A model generated the notes under the pieces. It had not been told where the DNA came from. It saw nothing but the letters and a program-made list of their open reading frames with translations, and ran no database searches. 64,000 bases of DNA from Adhaeribacter swui (lineage in GTDB: Bacteria; Bacteroidota; Bacteroidia; Cytophagales; Hymenobacteraceae): NCBI RefSeq assembly GCF_014217805.1, contig NZ_CP055156.1:4346585-4410584 (forward strand), in the 5' to 3' direction. Positions within the stretch are counted from its first letter, which is position 1. Each line of letters begins with the position of its first letter. Of this stretch, positions 8,985-18,295 are shown piece by piece. The position numbers and the translations under genes were made by a program.

Positions 8985-9100
8985 TGTATTTACTTGTTTA
9001 AACTGTTTTTGTGATTGTGATTGACCAAACCTTCGCTAAACCTATATAAGTATAAGGTAATTTTAAGATTACTTATCATTCTAGAAGTTGCTATAAGGAT

Positions 9101-9312
9101 AGCGGAAGCCATTAGCAACTGACACCAGTTTAGCTAGTGAGGGCCTTCTAAGGTTCTGGTTTTGCGCAGCAAAATTCCGCAGCGGAGCGAGGAAAGGAAG
9201 CTTAGACCGCCCGAACTGGCTAAACGAGGCCCGCCGGCCATGAGGCAAAACTTGAAGTTAGCAAGTTAGATAGCACCGGAGCATGGAGACTTGTAAAGGC
9301 TCTAACGAAGAA
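9101..9312 (-). repeat. Dispersed GC-rich repeat, family G, copy B (inverted)
   Basis: The reverse complement of the same element as copy A, only 116 bp away, forming a head-on inverted pair. It keeps the internal palindromes around CCGCAGCGG and TTTTGCGCAGCAAAA. It lies downstream of the small lipoprotein gene's terminator. Confidence 0.85.
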
Positions 9313-9334
9313 CCGAATGTAAAAAAGGCTTATA

Positions 9335-9364
9335 AATAAAAAAGGCTGCTCATATGAACAGCCT
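9335..9364 (-). terminator. Rho-independent terminator of the small lipoprotein gene
   Basis: On the minus strand a 6-bp stem (9359-9364 with 9343-9348, extended across one mismatch) is followed by a T-rich run. It lies about 30 bp after the stop at 9396. Confidence 0.75.
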
Positions 9365-9395
9365 GACGATGAAAATTTTAAAAAATTTTAAATTT

Positions 9396-9806
9396 TTAAT
9401 CCGCTTCCAGTATCATTTGCGAACCATCGGCAGCTTGCAACTTCAACTCATCATTGGTAAGATTTAAAACTTGGAAATTTTCGGTTAAATCAGATCCTAC
9501 AAATTGCAGCGATAAATTCCGCGCCATGGCATCGTAGGTCCATTTACCCGATGCATTTTGCGTTTTCGAGCGCATGCTAAACGAGCCGTTGGCAAAGAAC
9601 TGAATTTCTTGTTCTTTTTCGTCTTTGGTTAATTTATCTTTTTCCCCGGAGGCGGTGGTTTCTTTTTCGGTTTTCCAAACTTTGCTGTCGGCGCCGGTTA
9701 ACATGCCTGCATTGCCCACACTGTCTTTTTTCTTGCATGCTCCCGCAAAAAGTAAAAGGGTAAAGCTCAGCAACATCAGGTAATTTCTAAGATTATAGAT
9801 TTTCAT
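9396..9806 (-). CDS. Small lipoprotein with lipocalin-like domain
   Basis: A 136-residue predicted lipoprotein. The signal peptide ends in lipobox FAGAC (Cys24), followed by a Lys-rich tether. The mature part (about 40-136) alternates short beta strands (VWKTEKE, EIQFFANGSFSM, GKWTYDAMARNLSLQF, ENFQVLNLTNDELKL). This is the pattern of the lipocalin-like lipoproteins common in Bacteroidota, where a 'set value, measure residual' beta-barrel motif repeats. The function and ligand are unknown. It is monocistronic with its own terminator. The call rests on topology rather than on catalytic residues. Confidence 0.75.
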   Translation of the reverse strand: MKIYNLRNYLMLLSFTLLLFAGACKKKDSVGNAGMLTGADSKVWKTEKETTASGEKDKLTKDEKEQEIQFFANGSFSMRSKTQNASGKWTYDAMARNLSLQFVGSDLTENFQVLNLTNDELKLQAADGSQMILEAD

Positions 9807-10200
9807 AGTTTTAGGATTATAGTGACTTTTAGGTTAAGTTTTAATACTTAACTTTTTGAATATTACGGCGGATATGGGATTTAGTTAAATGGAATTAACC
9901 GTTTATGTTTTTTTACTCAGAATAATAACAGGCTTCCCTTATTCACAAACCTTTAATTAAAGTTTTAACCTGACGTTTCCCCAGAAATTTAAAAAATTTA
10001 AAAAATTGAATGCTGACAGGTATAATGAATCGTAAAGTTCTGATTTAGATTATTAAAAAGTTGATTAGCATTGGTTCTCAATGAGGTGTTTGCCATTACT
10101 AAATAGAACATTATCCGGAATTCCGGCGTATGTGGATTATCGGGGCTCTGGATTGATACAGAGCTTGATATGAAAAAACTATTTAGTAGAAAATAAAACT
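9807..10200. other. Intergenic region with no gene
   Basis: 394 bp between divergent genes. It contains A/T-rich palindromic stretches of the AAATTTAAAAAATTT type near 9985-10007 and no supported coding frame; it probably holds both promoters. Confidence 0.6.
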
Positions 10201-10521
10201 ATGGGACTATTTGATTTCTTGAAAAAAGGGGAGGAAAGACCGGCCCAGCCGAAAGCCGACCCGAATAAAAATGCTTTTAACGTACCACCAACCGGTAACC
10301 AGGCGCAAGCTAATAACCGCGACGTACCGCAACCAACTGCTGCACCCGCCACGCCGCAAAAAGAATATTATACCGTAAAAAGCGGTGATTCGCTGTCTAA
10401 AATTGCGAAAGAATTATACGGCGATGCCCAGCAATGGCACAAAATTCACCAGGCTAACCTAGACCAAATCAAAGATCCGAACTTAATTCATCCGGGTCAA
10501 AAATTTGTGATTCCGCGATAG
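10201..10521 (+). CDS. LysM domain protein
   Basis: A 106-residue cytoplasmic-looking protein. It has a short amphipathic N-terminus (GLFDFLKKG), a Pro/Ala/Gln-rich linker (about 18-55) and one LysM domain (57-105: YYTVKSGDSLSKIAKELYGD ... HPGQKFVIP). The layout resembles YgaU/Kbp proteins without the BON domain. LysM usually binds N-acetylglucosamine in peptidoglycan, yet no signal peptide is seen. Either export is unconventional, or it acts in the cytoplasm as suggested for Kbp-like proteins. It is monocistronic and ends at a bidirectional terminator shared with the AddB-like gene. Confidence 0.88.
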   Translation: MGLFDFLKKGEERPAQPKADPNKNAFNVPPTGNQAQANNRDVPQPTAAPATPQKEYYTVKSGDSLSKIAKELYGDAQQWHKIHQANLDQIKDPNLIHPGQKFVIPR

Positions 10522-10564
10522 ATTTAGAGGTTCGAACGTTAGATATTGGATGTTCGAGTTTTGA
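10522..10564. repeat. Degenerate period-7 tract after the LysM gene stop
   Basis: Six 7-bp units of consensus nnTTnGA (ATTTAGA, GGTTCGA, CGTTAGA and so on) with a single extra base after the second unit. It starts immediately after the stop codon. Confidence 0.68.
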
Positions 10565-10574
10565 ATGAAAAGAT

Positions 10575-10609
10575 AAACCCGGTAGGTTGTAAAACTTACC
10601 GGGTTTTTA
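10575..10609. terminator. Bidirectional terminator between LysM and AddB-like genes
   Basis: A 10-bp perfect stem (10575-10584 with 10597-10606), extended inward by four further pairs, is flanked by an A-run and T5. It serves both convergent genes. Confidence 0.9.
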
Positions 10610-10611
10610 CT

Positions 10612-13503
10612 TTACCGGGCACATATGCCGCGATAAATGCAATATTGGCAAACTTCGAGGTCGTGGGTTTTCCGGATGGGTATGTCGGGGTTGAGCATAT
10701 CCTGAACAAATAGTCTCAGGTAATCTTCGGAATGCTGAATGTACGATTCCAAAGTTTCAGGCTTGTTATCGGAGAATGCAATATCGGAAGTCATAAAGCC
10801 GGCGTTCAGGTTCCGGAACGAAATAATGCCCGCTTCAATTTCTGGTTGAAACAAAGAGTTGCTTAAACTACCATCGGCTTGCATTTTTTTGGCCATTAAG
10901 TAGCGATACAGCCATAATTGCCGCACTTTCTCGTACTTGCGATTGGTGAGTAAATTTTCCGCGACGTGTTCCTGTTTTATCTTTAAATCGGCGGCATTTA
11001 CCAGGCCGGTTTTATAATCGATTACCCGGGTGGCTTTGCCGGTGCTCTCAATGCGGTCGGCTTTACCGGCAATTTTTACGTTAATCACTTCGTCCTCCAG
11101 ATTCACTTCCAACACCGTTTCCAGCACTTGTTCCAGGCTAATGATGTGCAGGGGTAAATCCGGCGACTCGGCTTGTTTTTTCAGGTAAGTGTCCAGCACT
11201 TGGGTGGCTACTTTCAGGAGTAAATAGTTCATGCCTTGCTCCGGCACATTGCCCAAAACGCCGGTTTTAAATGCTAGTTGTACCCGCTGCGGCAACACGG
11301 CTCGCATGCGGTTAATATCTGGGGCGGTAACCAGAATGTTCTTCTCCCGGAAAGGTTTAAAGTAATCTTCCAGCACTTTGTGCACGATATTCCCGAATTG
11401 ATCGGCGCCAATTTTTTCTTCAATGTCGTCGGTTTCTTTCAGGCCGGCAATTTTGTTGAAGTAATATTGCAGCGAACAGTTAATGTACATGTTCAGGTGG
11501 GAGGGGTACAAACCTTTTTGCAGCGCTTTTTTGAGGCTGGCCAGCACTTGTTCGTCTTTCTGAATAACGATGTCGGGTTCGTAGGTTTTGCTTTCGTGCT
11601 GTTCTACTACGGCGGTTAAATCCCGAAAAGTTATGTTGGGATTGGCTGGTACCAAGTGGTGCTGCAATTGTAAAATAAACCTACTTTTCTCCCCGGAACC
11701 GTAGGTATCAGAAGGTAAAATATACAGCAGGTTTACGCGTTTGGCTCGTTGCAGCAAGCGGTAAAAATAATAGGAGGTAATGCTTTCCTGTTCGGCGTAA
11801 GTGGGTAAACCAAAGGTTTTTAGTACGTCGTAGGGCATCAGCGATTTATGGCTCTTTGGCTGCGGCAACACGTTCTCGTTCACCGACAGAATGATTAAAT
11901 TTTCAAAATCCAGGGCCCGTGTTTCCAGAAAACCCATTACCTGAATATCCGAAATTGGTTCGCCGCTAAAAGGCAGGCGGGTTTGGGCAATGTTTTCGTA
12001 CAGGAATTTTTTAAAACTGCGCACCGAAATGCGTTGTTCCCGGCAATCAAAAATCGAATCGAGCCGCTTAACTAAAGTATAGAAAATATACAGGTACTCG
12101 GTTTCGATGGGGTTCTCGGCCTGGAACTGGTACACTTGCTTGAGTAGGTCGATCAGGTTGTAAAAAGAAGCAATTATATCGTCGCAGTTGCGCCAGGTGC
12201 GGAATAAGGCTTTAAATATGGGGTGTTCTTTGCCTGCATCAATTAATTCTTTTGCCGAAACCAGTACTTTGTTTTGGGTAATGATCTCGGTTAAAACCTG
12301 GGAAATTAAGTTTTGCTCCGCGGCATCTTCGGTTACGGTATTGTAATATTGCTCGTAGCGCCGGATAAACGGGTGACTAAGAATTTTCTGGACCGTGAGG
12401 TAATGGTAGCGGTTTACTTTATAACCCGCATCGTTGGGCTGAATAACACCGGTTAAGTGCAACTCGAACAGTAAATCTATCAGGTTATAAAGAGGCGTTC
12501 CTTTAAAAGTAAGTCCCATGGTAACGTTGTAATCCGGAATATCTTCGCTGATGGAGTGCAGCACCGGCAGCAACATGGTTTCGTCGGGCAAAATAATAGC
12601 CACCTGCGCCTGCGGGTTTTCCTGCCGGATTTGCTGCAGCAATTGTCCAGCTACTTTGCCCTGCATACTCGCGTTAGCTACCGCAATAGCGTTAATTTCT
12701 TTGGTGCTGGTAAGTAAGTGGTTTTGTTCCCATTTCCAGTCGGGCAGTTGCCATTGTTTTCGGTAACGTTTTAAAAAATAACCGGCCCGGTTCTGGGTTT
12801 GCTCATCCATGTAAAACGCATCCGAGTCGAATAATACCTCGGCTTTGTTTTCTTTGAGTAAGGTGTGGATAATAACTTGCTCCGAACGGCTCAAGGCATT
12901 AAGCCCGACAAAAATAAACTGCGAACAAGTGGTTTTTTGCACAATATCCAGCACGTTTTCGGCTACGTGCCGATAGGCCATACCAATGTAGGCTTGCTTT
13001 TCGGCGCGTAGTTTTTTCTTCAGGCGGGTGTAGGCTTCCTGCAGATTGTCCCAGAGCTTAAAATACTTTTTCAGCATGGGCGAAATATCAAAGCCGGCGC
13101 GTTTCGGGTCCCAGCGTTCCAGGGCTTTGGCCTCGCTTAAATACTCGAACAGTTTGCCGGTATTTACTACTTCCTGGTCCATGCGGCTGAAATCTTCCAG
13201 CAAAGTATTCGCCCAGGTAACGTACTGGTCGAACTCAATATTAGGGTCGAGTTCCTGCATGATATCGAATAAATCCAGTTGCAGGTGAATGGGTTCCAGT
13301 ACTTCTACCCGGGCCAGCCGGGTAACAAAATCTTCCATCGACGACACCTCCGGCGACCAGATACCTTCAGAGGCGACCTGGGCCAGGGCATTTTTAAAAT
13401 AAACGCTTGCCCGCCGCGTGGGTAAAATCACGCAAATTTGGCTGATGTTTTCGGCGTGTTTGCTGTAAATATATTCGGCTGCCTGGTGCAGGAATGATTT
13501 CAT
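10612..13503 (-). CDS. addB: AddB-like PD-(D/E)XK nuclease with iron-sulfur staple
   Basis: A 963-residue second subunit of an AddAB-type helicase-nuclease, for double-strand-break end resection. The N-terminal half is the degenerate UvrD-like fold of AddB (opening ILPTRRASVYFKNAL). The C-terminal nuclease shows GKADRIE and then the catalytic Asp829-Tyr-Lys831. Four cysteines match the AddB iron-sulfur staple: Cys676 ahead of the nuclease and the C-terminal C-x2-C-x5-C (Cys952, 955, 961). All key residues appear present, so it should be active. Its partner, the AddA-like gene at 19370-22738, is on the same strand but about 5.9 kb upstream instead of adjacent. A decayed copy of residues about 30-72 lies at 14885-15023. 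Confidence 0.9.
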   Translation of the reverse strand: MKSFLHQAAEYIYSKHAENISQICVILPTRRASVYFKNALAQVASEGIWSPEVSSMEDFVTRLARVEVLEPIHLQLDLFDIMQELDPNIEFDQYVTWANTLLEDFSRMDQEVVNTGKLFEYLSEAKALERWDPKRAGFDISPMLKKYFKLWDNLQEAYTRLKKKLRAEKQAYIGMAYRHVAENVLDIVQKTTCSQFIFVGLNALSRSEQVIIHTLLKENKAEVLFDSDAFYMDEQTQNRAGYFLKRYRKQWQLPDWKWEQNHLLTSTKEINAIAVANASMQGKVAGQLLQQIRQENPQAQVAIILPDETMLLPVLHSISEDIPDYNVTMGLTFKGTPLYNLIDLLFELHLTGVIQPNDAGYKVNRYHYLTVQKILSHPFIRRYEQYYNTVTEDAAEQNLISQVLTEIITQNKVLVSAKELIDAGKEHPIFKALFRTWRNCDDIIASFYNLIDLLKQVYQFQAENPIETEYLYIFYTLVKRLDSIFDCREQRISVRSFKKFLYENIAQTRLPFSGEPISDIQVMGFLETRALDFENLIILSVNENVLPQPKSHKSLMPYDVLKTFGLPTYAEQESITSYYFYRLLQRAKRVNLLYILPSDTYGSGEKSRFILQLQHHLVPANPNITFRDLTAVVEQHESKTYEPDIVIQKDEQVLASLKKALQKGLYPSHLNMYINCSLQYYFNKIAGLKETDDIEEKIGADQFGNIVHKVLEDYFKPFREKNILVTAPDINRMRAVLPQRVQLAFKTGVLGNVPEQGMNYLLLKVATQVLDTYLKKQAESPDLPLHIISLEQVLETVLEVNLEDEVINVKIAGKADRIESTGKATRVIDYKTGLVNAADLKIKQEHVAENLLTNRKYEKVRQLWLYRYLMAKKMQADGSLSNSLFQPEIEAGIISFRNLNAGFMTSDIAFSDNKPETLESYIQHSEDYLRLFVQDMLNPDIPIRKTHDLEVCQYCIYRGICAR

Positions 13504-13586
13504 GTATTCTTTATTCGGATGAATCCTGTAATCAAAATAGAAGGTACAAACAAGTTATATATAACTTTATCGTTTAACTCCTTTTA

Positions 13587-14669
13587 TCAGTTTTTATTGG
13601 AATAAGCTGCCAATAAATCCTTGGCTTCCTCTGGGGTTAAAAGCGATACGGTGCTATGCCGGGCGTCAGGCGGAAAACTTACATTTTCTTCTATTTTCCA
13701 GTTTAGTAAATCGGGCGAGTAAGAAGCTCCAAAACCATTAGCCATCGGGAAATCATATAACAATAACCAACCGGTCTTTATGGGGTCTTTCATTACCGTG
13801 GGGCCTTCGGTAATTACCGGAGCAATCTGGCCTTTATTTAAATGCCCTTTTTGAATAGTGTAAGGCCCCTCCAGGTTCTTGGCGGTGGCTACCCGAATGG
13901 CTCTTCTTTCGCCGGTTTTAACCCCAAATTCTTCTTCTTTATGGTAAAGGTAATAGGTCTTTTTATGTTCCAATAAGGTTCCGTCAATAACCGAATAGGA
14001 GGGAGCAAAGAGTACTTTGGCTGGGGTAAATGTTTTCCAGTCGCGCGTTTTGCAATAATACAACCGGCTCTTTTTCCAGCCAGCATCTTCAAACGACGAA
14101 GACCAGAACAACATATATTCTTGGTTTATAGCATCATAAAACCATTCAGGGGCCCATATATTGCGAGCCAAAGCATTGGCTTCGTTCCGGGCGTCTTTCA
14201 TTAAAGGCAAAGCACCTTCCACTTGCCAGTGAATTAAATCTTTAGAAGTGGCATACAAACAGCTAGGCCCTACTTGCTCGCGGTCGTTACGCTTTCCGCC
14301 GCCAGTTGCCAATAATCGCCAAAGTCCATCCGGACCCCGCCGCACATAAGGATCACGCATTTGCTGCTCCCATATGGGTTGGTTGTTGTTTAAAGGGGTC
14401 CAATGACGGCCGTCCGTGGATAAGGCCAGGTGCAAACTTTCTACTTGCATGGGATTTGGCAAAGGTACCTCAATGGTTTTTCCCTGCGCATCAATTTCAA
14501 TACGAGTAGGATAACGCTGACGAAAGTAAGTCATCATCCAAACTTGTTGGCCTTTTTCGATTTTAAATGAATCAGTTGACTCCGCGTCTTTGGATGCGGA
14601 TGCTTTCTTAGCTTGAGCCAAAGCTCCAGTGAAAGAGAAAACTAGTATAATTAAAAGTGTAAATCTCAT
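13587..14669 (-). CDS. Secreted glycoside hydrolase, GH43-like five-bladed propeller
   Basis: A 360-residue protein with a cleavable signal peptide (cut near GALAQ, residue 19) and a five-bladed beta-propeller of the GH43/GH32/GH68 superfamily. Candidate acidic residues sit where the family places its catalytic trio: Asp106 in RDPYV, Asp229 in VIDGTL and Glu288 in TEGPT. Repeated blade signatures include WAPEWFYD and LLYDFPM. Substrates in this superfamily are arabinan, xylan or related glycans, and it cannot be narrowed here. It lies between the AddB-like gene and an AddB fragment, in the interval that splits addAB. No SusCD pair or regulator is nearby, so it is not part of a polysaccharide-utilisation locus. 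Confidence 0.82.
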   Translation of the reverse strand: MRFTLLIILVFSFTGALAQAKKASASKDAESTDSFKIEKGQQVWMMTYFRQRYPTRIEIDAQGKTIEVPLPNPMQVESLHLALSTDGRHWTPLNNNQPIWEQQMRDPYVRRGPDGLWRLLATGGGKRNDREQVGPSCLYATSKDLIHWQVEGALPLMKDARNEANALARNIWAPEWFYDAINQEYMLFWSSSFEDAGWKKSRLYYCKTRDWKTFTPAKVLFAPSYSVIDGTLLEHKKTYYLYHKEEEFGVKTGERRAIRVATAKNLEGPYTIQKGHLNKGQIAPVITEGPTVMKDPIKTGWLLLYDFPMANGFGASYSPDLLNWKIEENVSFPPDARHSTVSLLTPEEAKDLLAAYSNKN

Positions 14670-14720
14670 TTTTTTAAAAATTTACGATAGGGCAAAATGT
14701 GAAATGTTGCTATAATTTTA

Positions 14721-14750
14721 GAAATATAAAATCTAAGCGATACCAGCAAA
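14721..14750 (-). promoter_or_regulatory. Possible Bacteroidota promoter of the GH43-like gene
   Basis: On the minus strand TTTG (14747-14750) and TATATTTC (14721-14728) are separated by 18 bases. This resembles the known TTTG / TAnnTTTG pattern with one mismatch, about 50 bp before the start. Confidence 0.35.
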
Positions 14751-14884
14751 TTTATAATATAATTTACTATGCATGTTCTAAATCGAAGGATTTACAAGTG
14801 CTGAAATGTTAATAATAATTAAGATTAAAAAATTCTGATTCGGTTTCAGGTCCTGCCGGATAGCAAATAATTATAGTTGTGGGT

Positions 14885-15023
14885 AGTTTGATACCTGCAC
14901 GTCTACCCGGGCTAACCGACAAATAATATCTTCTTTCGAAAAAACTTCCGGGAGCCAGATTTTTTCAGTGTTTACCTGAACCATAGCATTTTTTAGGTAA
15001 GTATTCCTTAAGCTTGTTTCCTC
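14885..15023 (-). pseudogene. Decayed duplicate of the AddB N-terminal coding region
   Basis: Read on the minus strand in one frame, this gives a peptide closely matching AddB residues about 28-72. YLKNAMVQV matches YFKNALAQV, IWLPEV matches IWSPEV, and RLARVDV matches RLARVEV. The match is also visible base by base against 13285-13430. It has no start, no continuation and no room for the other 890 residues, so it is a gene remnant. It lies on the same strand as addB, beyond the GH43-like gene. It therefore looks like the leftover of a tandem duplication or insertion event rather than random similarity. Confidence 0.85.
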
Positions 15024-15169
15024 AACGTACTACATCCTCTTAACAGAAGTTTAGAAATGCAAATGACTGGTTTTAAATCCGGTTTCATTTAAAAGAGTAA
15101 TTATTAATTTATATAAAGTTTTTATGCGACCCTTTTTGCAATTATTATTGAAGAAAATTTCCCGCTACC

Positions 15170-16210
15170 ATGTTAGACCTCGCGCCGATTACCCGAATTT
15201 TAAGAGCAAAAGCCAGCTCTCATCTTTTAGTTGCCGCCACGCATTACTTACCGGTTTTTGAAGAGTTAAGCCAAGGCGCATTATCTATACCGGAAATGCA
15301 GGAACGGCTACATTTAAAAGAACGGCCTGCCCTGGTTTTGTTCCCGGCTTTATGCGCCATGGGTATGCTGGAATATGATGCAGCCGGTAAACTAAAGCTA
15401 ACTGAAACCGGAAAATATTTAACCACCACCAACGCCACCCATCTGTTGGGCTATGTTGGTTTAGAAAAAGATGATCCGGGGGTAAAGCAAATGGTGGAAT
15501 GGTTACAAAACGACGGACCGGTAAATACAGACCAAGGGTTTTCGTATGTAAAAGACGAAGACGCACCTTCGCCGATGGATGAGGCGGAAACTGCCCGGTT
15601 TTTTACTATGGCCTTAGCGGGTAGGGCTAAGTTTCTTTCGCCCTTGGTAACAAATAAAATTACGAAACACCCCGGTGTATTATTGGATGTAGCGGGTGGC
15701 ACGGGTTACTATTCTTATCAATGGTTGCTAGCTAATCCAACCTCCCGGGCCATTCTTTTCGACCGGCCCGAAGTGCTGAAAGTAGCTGCGGAACTGTTCG
15801 AAGAATTTTGCCAGGACCATCCGGCGGAGGCCACTTCCCTTAAAAATCGGATAACTTTTAAGCCCGGCGATATGCTGACCGACGAACTTCCGGAAGCAGA
15901 TGTTTTGCTGGCCGCCAGTTTATTTCATGACTGGCCCGTAGAAACCTGCGAAAAGCTGGCGGTGAAATTTACTAAAAGTCTTAAACAGGGAGGCTCCTTG
16001 TGGGTGCATGATGCTTTTTTACATGATACCCTGGATGGCCCTTTAGCCGTGACGGAATACTCGGCGATGCTCTTTTTAGGAACCAAAGGACGTTGCTACA
16101 GCAGAAAAGAATACCGCAACTGGTTTACGAAAGCTGGCTTGGTACCAACAACGGATGAAATTCCTACTTTGATGGATTACGGACTGATAGCTGCCATGAA
16201 GCCGGAGTGA
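15170..16210 (+). CDS. SAM-dependent O-methyltransferase (COMT/ASMT-like)
   Basis: A 346-residue small-molecule methyltransferase. Residues 1-100 form the winged-helix dimerisation domain of the plant-type O-methyltransferase family. The SAM-binding loop DVAGGTGYYS starts at Asp173. His253 in SLFHDWP is the general base position known for caffeate/acetylserotonin-type enzymes. A C-terminal GRCYSRKEYRNWFTKAGL element completes the fold. The acceptor is unknown. It is monocistronic, on the strand opposite to its neighbours, within the interval separating addB and addA. No biosynthetic partner genes are adjacent. It has no signal peptide. Confidence 0.87.
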   Translation: MLDLAPITRILRAKASSHLLVAATHYLPVFEELSQGALSIPEMQERLHLKERPALVLFPALCAMGMLEYDAAGKLKLTETGKYLTTTNATHLLGYVGLEKDDPGVKQMVEWLQNDGPVNTDQGFSYVKDEDAPSPMDEAETARFFTMALAGRAKFLSPLVTNKITKHPGVLLDVAGGTGYYSYQWLLANPTSRAILFDRPEVLKVAAELFEEFCQDHPAEATSLKNRITFKPGDMLTDELPEADVLLAASLFHDWPVETCEKLAVKFTKSLKQGGSLWVHDAFLHDTLDGPLAVTEYSAMLFLGTKGRCYSRKEYRNWFTKAGLVPTTDEIPTLMDYGLIAAMKPE

Positions 16211-16488
16211 TGGCAGTCCTAAAATGCTTAAGGGCCGCTTTCGCAAATTTTAAGTATATTGCGTTTTTGACATTTTTGTTGTAAACACATTTAGCTGCAT
16301 GGTGGGTAAGTTATTATATTGGTTATGATCATAGTAGTAAGAGCCAAATTTAAAGTTACTTAATTCTAAATAGAAGGAAGAATTTAAATTTTCAAACCTT
16401 GTATTTTTTAGAAACAAGTATATACTTATTCTGGGATAATTATTGTACTTCAAAATTTAAGAACAATTGAATTTAATTTCAGATATAG

Positions 16489-16995
16489 TCATAGTCTTTT
16501 TTTTATTTCTTCTGCAAATCCGTAATAAGATTTTGATTTAGTTTCAGTATTCGTTTCATCCTCAAAAATATTCCTAACTACTGGAATTGAAAGATTTTCC
16601 AAAATACCAGATTGCCATGCATACCATACCGATTTAGGTATTCTGCCCTTTGAATACCAGAGATACTCCTCTGAGCATAGATTAAAGTAATCGATGATAC
16701 TTAAGCGTTCTTTATCTGTTAATGTAATTTCATTTTGTGTGCGAAGTTTATTCAAAAGGTCATTTAACTCACCAGAATATTTATTATTAAAGTCAATAAA
16801 TAATTCTCTAAAAACTTTATCATCTTCTATTTTTTGTTTTACAAAACTTAAATAAATAGTTATTAAGCTTGCTATTGCTGTAATTAAAACTTCTATTTTA
16901 ATAATTACTTGTTTTTCAATATACATGTAAATTGAAGTAAATATTAATGAGATTAATATTATTTGCCAAATATTTCTTTGTAATGTTTTACTCAT
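16489..16995 (-). CDS. Small membrane protein of unknown function (AT-rich islet)
   Basis: 168 residues, not assigned to a named family by eye. Two hydrophobic segments (about 10-25 and 32-52) form a hairpin. They are followed by a cytoplasmic-looking helical domain with the notable motif LCSEEYLWYSKGRIPKSVW and a Trp-rich stretch. This layout resembles the small DUF4760-like membrane proteins found in mobile or defence-associated islands, but that is only a suggestion. The codons are much more A/T-rich than in addA or addB. With the split nuclease gene it forms an islet (about 16.2-19.35 kb) that looks horizontally acquired. Confidence 0.6.
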   Translation of the reverse strand: MSKTLQRNIWQIILISLIFTSIYMYIEKQVIIKIEVLITAIASLITIYLSFVKQKIEDDKVFRELFIDFNNKYSGELNDLLNKLRTQNEITLTDKERLSIIDYFNLCSEEYLWYSKGRIPKSVWYAWQSGILENLSIPVVRNIFEDETNTETKSKSYYGFAEEIKKRL

Positions 16996-17138
16996 ATTGA
17001 AATTAAATTATCTAATATTGATTGGTGTTCTTGTTAAAAAGATAATATAGAAAACGTAAACAGTAATAAAGGTTGAAGAAGTAATGGCTTTGTAAAATCC
17101 TCATATTAAATTATTAATGCTAATTTTTCAAAAATTTG

Positions 17139-17948
17139 TTATTTTAAACAACAATTTTTATACTTTTTACCACTTCCACAATTACACTTTTCATTTCTTC
17201 CTAGTTTTGTGAGTGTAACTGTATTCGAAGGAAAGTTGTATTTTCCTTTTTTGTAAGTTGGTAAATCTTTTACAGTTTCATCCATCTTGTCAGATTGCAC
17301 CCAAGTACTTTCTAAATTGATTCCGAATTTAATAGTTTGCATTATGGGCTCAATGCAGATGCCAAACCAAAAATTAGCTTTTTCTTTATATTTTCTTTGC
17401 CGACAATGATTATTCAAACGAGGGATAGAAATAGATGTAATATCATTATTACAATGAATAGTTAACCCAGATTTCAATTCTGGGAACGTTAAAGTTAAAG
17501 TATGATTATTGCCATCTTCTTTGCATAAATTAAGTATTTGAGTAAAACCTTCATTTAAGGGTTCAATGGCTTCACTACTTAAGGATAGCAGTAAAAAACC
17601 TAAATCTATAATAGACGGGTGTTCAAGTCTATTTATATTTGTAATTATTAAGTCAAATGGTGTTCCTTTATATTTTGTTAATATTCCTTCAGGCGTATCT
17701 AAACCAGGGGCACCATCTCGTCTAGTAAGCATAGCAAGATCAAGATCAGCACCTATATCATCTTCGAGTTGCATCATTGTGTACTCATTATCTATCCATA
17801 AATTTCTTTTTAAATGATAGGAAAGGATAGTTAATTCATGAGTTGACATAATTTTATCACCGTATGATGTTCGCCTATTTACATAGCTTAGGAAGTATAA
17901 AGGTGATTGCAACATTTCCGTCATTACATCAAGCATGAAAACATCCAT
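17139..17948 (-). CDS. C-terminal fragment of split nuclease, SEC-C zinc tail
   Basis: 269 residues from the first ATG, but the same frame is open without a stop up to about 18305, adding 117 codons that encode a nuclease core (EIDVLVIF ... IVLQAK). The C-terminus is a SEC-C zinc motif, C-x-C-x8-CC (KCNCGSGKKYKNCC), as in SecA tails and many nuclease-associated proteins. The annotated start is therefore probably internal. See the composite entry for the full gene. Confidence 0.7.
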   Translation of the reverse strand: MDVFMLDVMTEMLQSPLYFLSYVNRRTSYGDKIMSTHELTILSYHLKRNLWIDNEYTMMQLEDDIGADLDLAMLTRRDGAPGLDTPEGILTKYKGTPFDLIITNINRLEHPSIIDLGFLLLSLSSEAIEPLNEGFTQILNLCKEDGNNHTLTLTFPELKSGLTIHCNNDITSISIPRLNNHCRQRKYKEKANFWFGICIEPIMQTIKFGINLESTWVQSDKMDETVKDLPTYKKGKYNFPSNTVTLTKLGRNEKCNCGSGKKYKNCCLK

Positions 17949-18295
17949 TATGAATGGAACTTTTATAATCTCATTTTCATAAACCTCTAGAAATTGCCTA
18001 GATTGGAAAGTAAGTGCTGGATAATGCTCCGAAACAATACAAATTGGATATATTTCTTTTAGATTATTAGGTATCTTTAATTCCTTGCCTTTAGCATCTA
18101 TAAATTTATTATCTTTATTATTTAGTAATGTTGAACATAAATAAGCTTGATCATAGGCATCTTGAACAGCTTTTTTAAAATCACTTTGAAGACTGTTATC
18201 GTTACCTTTACGAGCAGCAATTGTAAGTTTCTTCGACTTCGCCTGCAGAACGATTGCTCTATTCGCAAAGATTACTAGTACATCAATTTCTCCCG

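Noticed and set aside
16250-16453. 67-residue minus-strand frame in the AT-rich islet
   Set aside because: Tyr/Asn-rich composition expected from random A/T-rich DNA, no recognisable motif; left as non-coding.
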